From assembly GCA_026417115.1 (NCBI GenBank), contig JAOADW010000032.1, positions 1 through 37,063 on the forward strand: a stretch of DNA of 37,063 bases. Reading direction: 5' to 3'. Every line of letters starts with the position of its first letter. The first letter of the stretch is position 1. Positions 25,267 through 32,071 of this stretch are shown piece by piece. The translations under genes and the position numbers were made by a program. Source of the DNA: Rhodocyclaceae bacterium (GTDB lineage Bacteria; Pseudomonadota; Gammaproteobacteria; Burkholderiales; Rhodocyclaceae). The notes beneath the pieces were generated by a model. It was given only the letters and a program-made list of their open reading frames with translations. It had not been told where the DNA came from and did not search any database.

Positions 25267-26268
25267 CTAGAGGAAATCGGTGTCGCCGGCAAGCCACCAT
25301 CCTGCCTTGGCAAACGCCTCGGCGGGGCATGTGGAAGCCTTGGCGAGCGCAATGTGGGCAACGGGGCCGGCATCGAGGGGGGAAGTGGGCAGTAGCGCGG
25401 CCTTTGCCAGGCCGCCACACCAGGTCTCGACCTCTGGCAAGTTCAGCTGCCATGCTGCGCTGCGCAAAGCCGTCACCGTTGGCGCGAGCGCTGCGCGCGG
25501 GCCGATGTAATCGAGCCATCGCAAACGGCCGTCGATGACGCGGAAGACGGCCAAGCCCTGCCGGGGCGGCCAAGCGCGCCTGACGAGCAAATAGCGGTGT
25601 TCGACGGCGGGGCGTTTGGCGTAACGGGAAAGGAGGAAAGCGGCGTCGCGTTGGCCCAGGATGCTTTGCGTCTGCTCACGCGTCATTTGTGCCCAGGCGC
25701 GCAGGGTGAAATCGGCCAGCGCGTCATCGAAAGTGTCCAGCACCTCTGCCTGCCAGGGCCAAGCGAGGCGTATGCGCGCCGCAGGCCAAACGAAGCGCGA
25801 CATCGCGCCGATCTCGCGATAAAGCCCAAGGCGCATGCCGAGGCGGATCGCGCGTGCGTGTGGAAACCCGAAGGCCAGACGAAAAGGCTTTCCATGGCCG
25901 ACCCAATGCGCGAAGAAAGCGGTACAGACATGGTAAAAAGGCCCATGTCGCGTAAGCGATGCGCGCGCTTCGGGCGCGGTCATCACATCGCCGATCTGCA
26001 TGGCCTCGACGACTTCTCCCTGCCAAAACAAGCGCCGGGGAAACCCTGCATAGTGGGCGAGGAGATGGCCATGGGCATCGTATAGTCCAAAGGCTCGCCC
26101 CTGCAGCCCTTCGGCGCCATACTTCCATTCATACCAGCCTCTGGGGGGCGTCTCGGCGAAAGCACGATGGAACAAAGCAAGCACCTGTCCAGCTTGCTCC
26201 GGCCCGAATTCCTTGAGCGAAAAAGCGGCCTCCTCCATGCGCGCGGTTAGGGGCGAATCATCCATCAT
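25267..26268 (-). CDS. GNAT-like acyltransferase
   Basis: A ~333-residue protein with GNAT-type features. FSLKEFGPEQAGQVLALFHR and WYEWKYG form the front of the fold, and AFGLYDAHGHLLAHYAGFPR resembles its central strands. GPFYHVCTAFFAHWVGHGKP and FGFPHARAIRLGMRLGLYRE resemble the acetyl-CoA-binding and alpha4 region. The rest (~170-333) is a second, poorly defined domain. Such proteins sit in many exopolysaccharide clusters and are thought to acylate an amino sugar, but the acceptor is unknown here. The start at 26268 overlaps the end of the Wzt gene by about ten bases (ATG 26265 is equally possible), which argues for coupling. Confidence 0.68.
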   Translation of the reverse strand: MMDDSPLTARMEEAAFSLKEFGPEQAGQVLALFHRAFAETPPRGWYEWKYGAEGLQGRAFGLYDAHGHLLAHYAGFPRRLFWQGEVVEAMQIGDVMTAPEARASLTRHGPFYHVCTAFFAHWVGHGKPFRLAFGFPHARAIRLGMRLGLYREIGAMSRFVWPAARIRLAWPWQAEVLDTFDDALADFTLRAWAQMTREQTQSILGQRDAAFLLSRYAKRPAVEHRYLLVRRAWPPRQGLAVFRVIDGRLRWLDYIGPRAALAPTVTALRSAAWQLNLPEVETWCGGLAKAALLPTSPLDAGPVAHIALAKASTCPAEAFAKAGWWLAGDTDFL

Positions 26269-27643
26269 GGCGTTTTCGCCACGTGTTCGGCAGAGCCACA
26301 ACGCCTTGCAGCGCATCGTGCTGAGAGACGTCGAGCGTCAAGCAGCGCAGCGCCGAGTCATAGAGATGCAGGGCCTTTTCGCAGGCAAGATAGGCATTTA
26401 CCCGATAACGCCCTTTGAGCAAGGGAATGGCTGGAAAGGTGACCGTTGCCTGACCGCGGCCATCGGCGTCTCGCCACACTTCCCCCCGTTCGGCCTCGGC
26501 GATCGTGCTGGCGATGCCGACGCCTGCGTCGGTCTCGAGGCCCAAAGCGACCGTCGGGCATGGCAAGGAGGGGTCGGAGGCGAACTCAACCGTGATGGAG
26601 ACGGTGCTTACCCGCGAAACGACGGGCAATTCGCGTCCCGCCACCCCTTCGCTATATCCTTGCACATCGAGGATGCGCGCCGTGCCCGCTGCTGCCTTGC
26701 TCGCAAAAAGACCAGCCTCTTGTTTGGGGGGGGGATTTTCTTTGGCCAGAAATTCGCCGTAAGCTGCCGTCACCTTAGGCGCAGCGTCGAGCATGCGCGC
26801 TTCGCCGCGCTCGAGCCAGAGCGCGCGCTCGCACAGCGCGTCGATGTGATACATGGCGTGCGAACAGAAAAGGATCGTCGCCCCCTTGTCCTTCAAGTGC
26901 ATGATGCGCTCGAAGCTCTTGCGCGCGAAGGCGCCGTCGCCGACCGAAAGCGCCTCGTCGATCACGAGGATCTCGGGTTCGAACGCCGTGGCGATGGCGA
27001 ACGCAAGCCGCACATACATACCAGAAGAATAAGTCTTGACGGGCTGATCGATGAAATCGCCAAGCCCTGCGAAATCGACGATCTCGTCGAAACGCGCAGA
27101 AGCCTCATCCTCGCTGACGCCGAGCAGCGCGGCGTTGAGAAACACGTTTTCTCGCCCGGTGAATTCCGGGTTGAAACCCGCGCCGAGTTCGAGCAGCGCC
27201 GCCACCCGGCCATTCGTCATGATCGTGCCGCTCGAAGGCTGCACGGTGCCGCAGACGATCTGCAGCAAGGTCGACTTGCCGGCGCCGTTCCGCCCCACCA
27301 CCCCGAGTGTTTCGCCTTTCCGCAAAGCGAAGCTAACCTCACGCAACGCCCAGAATTCGCGGCCAAAGTTTTTGCGGCCGCGGTAGAGAAATTGTTTCAG
27401 CCGATCAATGGGCCGCTCATAGAGGCGGTAGACCTTCCCGAGGCGGTCGGCCTGGATAGCGATCGGGGCCTTCCCATCCAGTGGGGGAGGCATCGCGTTT
27501 TCTTTCGTCTCTCCGTTTGCGTAAGCCAACGGTTTTTCGCTCCTTGTCGCCGGCATAAATTTTAATTTTACAGCGGCTATGCTCATAGCCGTCGCAACCC
27601 GTTGGGCGCAACTGGCGCTGGGGAGCGCGCAGGTCCGAGCCAT
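26258..27643 (-). CDS. wzt: Polysaccharide ABC exporter ATPase with cargo-binding tail (Wzt-like)
   Basis: A 461-residue ATPase for export of lipid-linked polysaccharide, partner of the permease 11 bases upstream. Walker A GRNGAGKST is near 117-125, signature TYSSGMYVRLAFAIA, Walker B EILVIDEALSVGDGAF and switch ILFCSHAMYHID; all are intact. LGAGFNPEFTGRENVFLNA is typical of the KpsT/Wzt group. After ~290 residues a C-terminal domain of about 170 residues follows, resembling the carbohydrate-binding Wzt tail that recognises the finished chain end. This predicts a polymer capped with a specific terminal group, and the methyltransferase in the operon is a candidate capping enzyme. The ATG at 27643 has AAGAGAG upstream, but residues 1-50 look non-native, so a later start is possible. 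Confidence 0.88.
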   Translation of the reverse strand: MARTCALPSASCAQRVATAMSIAAVKLKFMPATRSEKPLAYANGETKENAMPPPLDGKAPIAIQADRLGKVYRLYERPIDRLKQFLYRGRKNFGREFWALREVSFALRKGETLGVVGRNGAGKSTLLQIVCGTVQPSSGTIMTNGRVAALLELGAGFNPEFTGRENVFLNAALLGVSEDEASARFDEIVDFAGLGDFIDQPVKTYSSGMYVRLAFAIATAFEPEILVIDEALSVGDGAFARKSFERIMHLKDKGATILFCSHAMYHIDALCERALWLERGEARMLDAAPKVTAAYGEFLAKENPPPKQEAGLFASKAAAGTARILDVQGYSEGVAGRELPVVSRVSTVSITVEFASDPSLPCPTVALGLETDAGVGIASTIAEAERGEVWRDADGRGQATVTFPAIPLLKGRYRVNAYLACEKALHLYDSALRCLTLDVSQHDALQGVVALPNTWRKRHDG

Positions 27644-27654
27644 TTTTCACTCTC

Positions 27655-28485
27655 TTAGAGAACGTCCGCAAACCCCTTTTTTGTCTTGGCAAACCAAAAC
27701 AAGCCGCACCAGGCGACGACGCATGCGAGGGCGGCGTGCGTGACGAGCACAGGCGCTGGCGGCAGAGGGCCGCCAAACAAGAGCGCGCGCACAGACTCGA
27801 TGGCGACGGCAAGGGGGTTAGCCCAGGCCCAAGCGCGCAAGCCTTCTGGAATCCTGTCCATGGCGTAGAAGACGGGGGAAAGGAACAGCAGGGCGGAGAG
27901 CGCGGGCGTTATGAGGAGCTGCAGGTCGCGCAGGAAAACGCCGAGCGAGGAAAGCAACCAAGCCATGCCCAGCACGAGCAGCGCAAGCGGCGCCCACACG
28001 AGCGGCAGCGCCAAAAACCAGAAAGAGAGTTTTCCTGCAAGCGCAGTCGCGACGAGCAGGATGACTAGCCCGATGAGGGCGTGAAACATCGTCGCGAGCG
28101 TCGCCACAAGCGGCAGAATCTCCAGTGGAAACACCGTCTTCTTGACGAAATTTGGCTGTGAGACGATGAGGCTTGGCGCGCGCGCCATGACCTCGGCGAA
28201 AAAATTGAAGACGACGAGGCCGGCGAAGAGCGCAAGGGAAAATTCGATGAGCCCGTCGTGGGCGGGGCCGTCGCTGCGCCAGTGCGCCTGGAAGACGACC
28301 CCGAAAACGAAGACGTAGACTGCGAGCATCGCCAATGGCGTGAGTAGCGCCCAGCCCATGCCGAGCAGCGAGCCGCGATAGCGGCCAGCGATTTCGCGCA
28401 CAAGCAATTGCTTGCAGAGGGAAAGGGATGCGGCAGTCATCTGACGACGGCGAGGCGAAGGGCGCTTAGCCTCTTGCGCGGGCAT
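27655..28485 (-). CDS. wzm: Polysaccharide ABC exporter permease (Wzm-like)
   Basis: An inner-membrane permease of the ABC-2/Wzm type, first gene of the glycan operon. About six hydrophobic segments are seen, for example LLTPLAMLAVYVFVFGVVFQ and ALAGKLSFWFLALPLVWAPL. The amphipathic start KQLLVREIAGRYRGSLLGMG is characteristic of the family, as is LFLSPVFYAMDRIPEGLRAW in the second half. The gene begins at 28485 (AAGG upstream) or at the in-frame ATG 28440, which gives the more usual N-terminus. It is divergent from the RTX protein gene, and the promoter of that gene lies across the start region, so the two may affect each other. Confidence 0.88.
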   Translation of the reverse strand: MPAQEAKRPSPRRRQMTAASLSLCKQLLVREIAGRYRGSLLGMGWALLTPLAMLAVYVFVFGVVFQAHWRSDGPAHDGLIEFSLALFAGLVVFNFFAEVMARAPSLIVSQPNFVKKTVFPLEILPLVATLATMFHALIGLVILLVATALAGKLSFWFLALPLVWAPLALLVLGMAWLLSSLGVFLRDLQLLITPALSALLFLSPVFYAMDRIPEGLRAWAWANPLAVAIESVRALLFGGPLPPAPVLVTHAALACVVAWCGLFWFAKTKKGFADVL

Positions 28486-28491
28486 GCGGCC

Positions 28492-28520
28492 TTGACAGAA
28501 AGGCGATGCTCGTCTAACGT
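28492..28520 (+). promoter_or_regulatory. Sigma-70-type promoter for the RTX/choice-of-anchor gene
   Basis: A perfect -35 hexamer TTGACA (28492-28497) is followed after exactly 17 bases by TAACGT (28515-28520), which keeps the first, second and last bases of the -10 consensus. Transcription would begin near 28527 and give a leader of ~20 bases with the ribosome-binding site AAGGGAGGG ahead of ATG 28549. It overlaps the 5' end of the divergent Wzm gene. Housekeeping use is inferred. Confidence 0.6.
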
Positions 28521-28548
28521 GGGAATACAGCCGAGAAGGGAGGGCGCC

Positions 28549-29970
28549 ATGCCTAATTTTACTCCTTACGATCCTGCGTTACACACTCCCAGCCAATTCG
28601 CGCAGGCCTTGTTGTCGCCAAACTCGGGCATCCTCGTCGATGTCGGCTCGATCCAGCTCAAATATGGCAAAACCGAATACCGCGTGGGCGGCAATGTCAG
28701 TTCCATCGCTTTCTACGACGGTGAGTTGGCCGCGCTGGGGATCGGCGCGGGCATCTTCCTGAGTTCCGGCGACGGAGCGCCGCCGCTAACGAACACCCGC
28801 ACGAGCTACGGCCTGTCGCTTGCGCCGTCGCATACCGATGCGAGTCTCGATGTAGCGGTGCATGCCGCATTCCCGAGCGCTGGGCAAGTGCGGGATGCCT
28901 CCGTCCTCGAATTCAAATTTCAAATCCAGCAGGGCGCCGCCATCCAATTCGACCTCGTCTTTGGCTCCGACGAATACCCAGAGTTTTCCAATACATCTTA
29001 CGTCGATATAGCCGGCGTCTTCGTCAATGGCGTCAATTATGCGTATTTCAACAACAAGGCGAATCAACCATTGAGTATCTTGCAGCAAAACCTCGTAGCC
29101 GGCAATTTTCGGGATAATAGCGCGAAAACCCTGCCGCTCGAGTACGACGGCATCTCTAAAAAGCTGACCATCGTCGCGCCGGTGCAGGCAGGCGTCAATA
29201 CGCTCAAGATCGCCATTGCCGACACCGGCGACCAAATCTATGATTCTGGCATTTTCGTCGCCAATCTGCGCGCCGTCGCCTATCAGGGTGCGGGCCTCGC
29301 CTTGCTGCAGCAGGGGACGCAAGGAAAAGACCTCGTGCAAGGTGCGGATTTCAATGAATTCTTCGACTTGGGCGCGGGCGACGACATCCTCATCCTCGGC
29401 AAAGGCGACGATGTCGTCAGCGGCGGCATGGGGATGGATGCCATCGCCTTTTATGGCGCTTTCCTGACGAGCATGCTAGTGCCGGCGGCGGGGGGTTATA
29501 AGCTCATGCTGCCGGACGGCAGCGTCAAGTATCTCAATGGCGTCGAGCTGCTTTATGCTACCGACTCGGGGCTTTTTGCGTTGGATACCCAGCCGGGAGG
29601 CAACGCCTGGTTTGTTTATGCGCTCGTCAACGCCTTGACCAATGCTGCCCCGAGCAAAGCCATGCTGAGCGAATGGCTCGACAAATCCTATGAAATCGGC
29701 GACTTCGCCGCGGTGGCGCAGGCCATGCTCGATGCGTATGCGCCTTCGGCGCCGCTCACGGCGGTGATCGCCATGCTTTTCCAGAATCTCGTCGGCGCTG
29801 CCGCAAGCGAAGAACAAATTGCCCAAATCGCCGCGCTCGTGGGGCCGGGCAAAACCTTTGCCAATGTTGGTCAGTTGGTTGCTGCGGCGGCCCAGCTCGA
29901 GCTCAACACGCAAGAAATCGCCAGCATCGTCGGTAAACCCTTGCCGCTAGACGTCAGCTATTTCGTTTGA
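28549..29970 (+). CDS. Secreted RTX protein with choice-of-anchor-L-like domain
   Basis: A 473-residue protein without a Sec signal, expected to leave by type I secretion. The first ~255 residues contain IQFDLVFGSDEYPEFSNTSY, the hallmark of choice-of-anchor L domains, with DIAGVFVNGVNYAYF and NTLKIAIADTGDQIYDSGIF. Around 265-300 are tandem calcium-binding nonapeptides: LGAGDDILI, LGKGDDVVS and GGMGMDAIA. The tail has ASEEQIAQIAALVGPGKTFA, DUF4214-like, and ends LPLDVSYFV, an acidic residue followed by hydrophobic ones as in many T1SS signals. I start it at ATG 28549 because AAGGGAGGG lies just before it; the in-frame ATG at 28408 is upstream of the promoter. It probably sits on the cell surface or in the matrix. 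Its 3' end overlaps the regulator gene by 17 bases. Confidence 0.85.
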   Translation: MPNFTPYDPALHTPSQFAQALLSPNSGILVDVGSIQLKYGKTEYRVGGNVSSIAFYDGELAALGIGAGIFLSSGDGAPPLTNTRTSYGLSLAPSHTDASLDVAVHAAFPSAGQVRDASVLEFKFQIQQGAAIQFDLVFGSDEYPEFSNTSYVDIAGVFVNGVNYAYFNNKANQPLSILQQNLVAGNFRDNSAKTLPLEYDGISKKLTIVAPVQAGVNTLKIAIADTGDQIYDSGIFVANLRAVAYQGAGLALLQQGTQGKDLVQGADFNEFFDLGAGDDILILGKGDDVVSGGMGMDAIAFYGAFLTSMLVPAAGGYKLMLPDGSVKYLNGVELLYATDSGLFALDTQPGGNAWFVYALVNALTNAAPSKAMLSEWLDKSYEIGDFAAVAQAMLDAYAPSAPLTAVIAMLFQNLVGAAASEEQIAQIAALVGPGKTFANVGQLVAAAAQLELNTQEIASIVGKPLPLDVSYFV

Positions 29971-30682
29971 TCGCTGGGCTGTCCCCCGCTGAGGAGGGGG
30001 CGGCAAGTGGCAATTCGCCTTCGCTGGCGAGCCTCTGTAATGCCTGTACATCGCGCAAGAGGAGCCGTTCCCCGTCGCGGCTGACCAGCGCCGCGGCAAA
30101 GAACGACTGGAACGCGCGCGAGACCGTTTCGCGGGTGGTGTTGATCATGATGGCCAGCTCTTGGTGGGTAGGGGTAGGCATGATCGTCTTTCCGTCGTCG
30201 GCCATCTCCACGAGCAAGGCCGCGAGCCGCTGCATGGGGTTGGGCATGGCCAAAAGGCTACGTTGGCGGATGGCGCTGCGCACGCGCGCCGCCAGCTTCC
30301 GCGCCAGCGCCTCCACGACGCTGGCGGAAGGCAAAAGTAAAGCGCGCGCATCGCTTTCGTCGAGCCAGAGAATCTCGCTTTTTACGAGCGCGATCACATA
30401 TTCGGGCGAATCCCCCCCGTCAAGGACCGCCAGCTCGCCGAAGCAATCGCCGGTGCCGACGAAGTAAAGGCCCGCCTCGCGTCCGTCGCGCGTGAAATCG
30501 ACGCCCTGCAACAGTCCGCCCAGCACGAACCCCATGCCCTGGCCGCGACGTCCTTTTTCCAGCAAGACGGCGCGGCGGGCAACCTCGACGCGGCGCATGC
30601 GCGCCGCCAGCTGCTCGCGGCAGGGAAGCGGCAAGGACGCCAGGAGCGGAATGCGCGAAAGGAAATTGACGTGAATGGCCAT
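29954..30682 (-). CDS. Crp/Fnr-family transcriptional regulator
   Basis: A ~242-residue regulator. The cyclic-nucleotide-binding-type beta-roll (~5-125) includes GTGDCFGELAVLDGGDSPEY, a long dimer helix follows (LARKLAARVRSAIRQRSLL), and the C-terminal winged helix has THQELAIMINTTRETVSRAF. The recognition helix keeps the R-E-x3-R pattern of E. coli CRP (TRETVSR), so a TGTGA-N6-TCACA operator is expected, and two such sites occur nearby. In the ligand pocket, the Arg-Ser pair that CRP uses for cAMP phosphate is not seen after GELAVLDGG, so the effector may not be cAMP in the classic way. No FNR-type cysteine cluster is present. ATG 30682 is preferred; 30733 is an in-frame alternative. It is divergent from the FecR-cyclase operon. 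Confidence 0.88.
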   Translation of the reverse strand: MAIHVNFLSRIPLLASLPLPCREQLAARMRRVEVARRAVLLEKGRRGQGMGFVLGGLLQGVDFTRDGREAGLYFVGTGDCFGELAVLDGGDSPEYVIALVKSEILWLDESDARALLLPSASVVEALARKLAARVRSAIRQRSLLAMPNPMQRLAALLVEMADDGKTIMPTPTHQELAIMINTTRETVSRAFQSFFAAALVSRDGERLLLRDVQALQRLASEGELPLAAPSSAGDSPAIKRNS

Positions 30683-30764
30683 GCTCGAAGAATGCAAGGA
30701 TATCCGTTTTCGCCGTGCTCTCGTCGGCGGCAAGAAGGGAGAGATGCCCGATTTTTTGCCTGTT

Positions 30765-30780
30765 TGTGATCAGCCGCACA
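30765..30780 (+). promoter_or_regulatory. CRP-type operator in the regulator/FecR divergent gap
   Basis: TGTGA at 30765-30769 and GCACA at 30776-30780 are six bases apart, one mismatch from the CRP consensus; seen wider, TTTGTG and CACAAA form a perfect inverted repeat around eight bases. A -10-like CAAAAT at 30802-30807 lies where a class II activator site, centred near -41, would place it for the FecR gene at 30857. The site is also ~80 bases upstream of the Crp-like gene, so it may control both. Binding by that regulator is inference. Confidence 0.68.
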
Positions 30781-30856
30781 AAAGAAAGCGCTAAAGCTTG
30801 GCAAAATAAAAAAGGGTCTAATCCCTTGAACATTCGCTTCCTCCTGGGAATCCGCC

Positions 30857-32071
30857 GTGCGCCTTTCGTTGCTCTTTCGCTGCCTGCTTCTGCTCATCGC
30901 CGCCCTTCCTGGGATCGCTGCGGCCGAGCCCATGGCGGTGGGAAAAATCACCTTCAAGCTCGGCGAAGCCTGGCGGGTTGCCCGCGATGGCGCGCGCCAA
31001 GACCTAGAGAGCGAGCAGCCCGTCTATCTGGGCGAAACGCTGGAAACCGGTTCGTCGGGTCATGTCCATGTGCGTTTCGTGGATGGCGGCGTGGTCAGCG
31101 TCAGGCCGGCAAGCCGGCTTTTCATCGAGGACTATCGTGCCCCGCAAGCAGGCGCCGTTCGCTTTCGACTCGAGCGCGGCGCCGTGCGCACGATCACGGG
31201 GCGCTATGGCGCAGCCGACCGTGCCCGTTTCCGCCTGAACACCCCGATCGCGGCAATCGGCATTCAGGGCACGGACTTCATCGTCGCCAGCGATGAGCGC
31301 GCCACCCGTGTCGCGGTGCATGCGGGCGCGATCATCGCCGCCCCCTTTTCCGCCGACTGCCGGCCGGAAGACAGCGGGCCATGCCATGGCGCCTGGGCGC
31401 GCACGCTCACCGCCGTGCAGCGCGAGCTCATGCTCGAGATCAAGCCGGACCAAGCGCCGGCCCTGATGCCCAAAAGCGGCTTGGCGTATGTCGAAGAGGC
31501 GCGCAAAATCGTGGACGCGACGGCCAAATCCGAGGCCATCACGCAGGCCCAGGCAGAAAAGAGCCTCGCGCCGAATGTGCCGGCGACTTTCGCCTGGGCG
31601 CGGTGGCCGCATGCCCCGGCCTGGGAGGGCGAAACGATGGTGGTCCCCAAGGGCGAAGCCGCCGCGGGGCGTGAGCGCATAGCCGAAACCGATCGTTACG
31701 CGCTCTATCGTTTGCCGCAGACAGAGCCCTTGCCAAGCCAGGGGCGCGTCGAGCTCGTGCTTGCGGCGACGCAGGCCCATTTCCTGCAAGGTGCCAGCAT
31801 CATGCCGGCGCAAGTATCCGACGGGCGTTTGACGCTCGATTTCGCCATGCGTCGTTTCGACACCACGCTCATGCTCGAAGCTGCCGCCGTCGGCAAAGTG
31901 CCCTTCGCCGCCTCCGGCTGGCTGCGTCCCGATGGCAGCTTCCTGCTCATCGAATGGCAAAACCGACTCTGGGGCGCTTACGGCGTGGGCGGCAGTGGCG
32001 CGCGCGCCGGCTACGCGTTTGAAAAAACTCTGCCTACGGGCGTCCTCACGGGCATCACGCTGTGGCGATGA
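30857..32071 (+). CDS. FecR-domain periplasmic protein
   Basis: A 404-residue exported protein. A signal peptide is clear (LLFRCLLLLIAALPGIAAAE, cut near residue 23). The next ~130 residues are a FecR domain: VGKITFKLGEAWRVARDG, YLGETLETGSSGHVHVRFVD, GGVVSVRPASRLFIEDY and IGIQGTDFIVASDERATRVA. The last ~200 residues have no domain I can name. No inner-membrane anchor or sigma-factor partner is visible, so it does not look like a classic FecIR switch. It may sense or bind a surface glycan or ligand for the cyclase next to it, which is inference. A GTG at 30857 begins the gene. It overlaps the cyclase start by ATGA. Confidence 0.82.
   Translation: MRLSLLFRCLLLLIAALPGIAAAEPMAVGKITFKLGEAWRVARDGARQDLESEQPVYLGETLETGSSGHVHVRFVDGGVVSVRPASRLFIEDYRAPQAGAVRFRLERGAVRTITGRYGAADRARFRLNTPIAAIGIQGTDFIVASDERATRVAVHAGAIIAAPFSADCRPEDSGPCHGAWARTLTAVQRELMLEIKPDQAPALMPKSGLAYVEEARKIVDATAKSEAITQAQAEKSLAPNVPATFAWARWPHAPAWEGETMVVPKGEAAAGRERIAETDRYALYRLPQTEPLPSQGRVELVLAATQAHFLQGASIMPAQVSDGRLTLDFAMRRFDTTLMLEAAAVGKVPFAASGWLRPDGSFLLIEWQNRLWGAYGVGGSGARAGYAFEKTLPTGVLTGITLWR

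Noticed and set aside
26213-27565. 450-codon plus-strand frame across the Wzt gene
   Set aside because: The opposite strand encodes a complete ABC ATPase with all motifs; the plus frame has none and its composition is that of a shadow.
30715-31296. 193-codon plus-strand frame starting before the FecR gene
   Set aside because: It starts in the operator region and reads the FecR gene out of frame; composition is Arg/Gly-rich with no motif.
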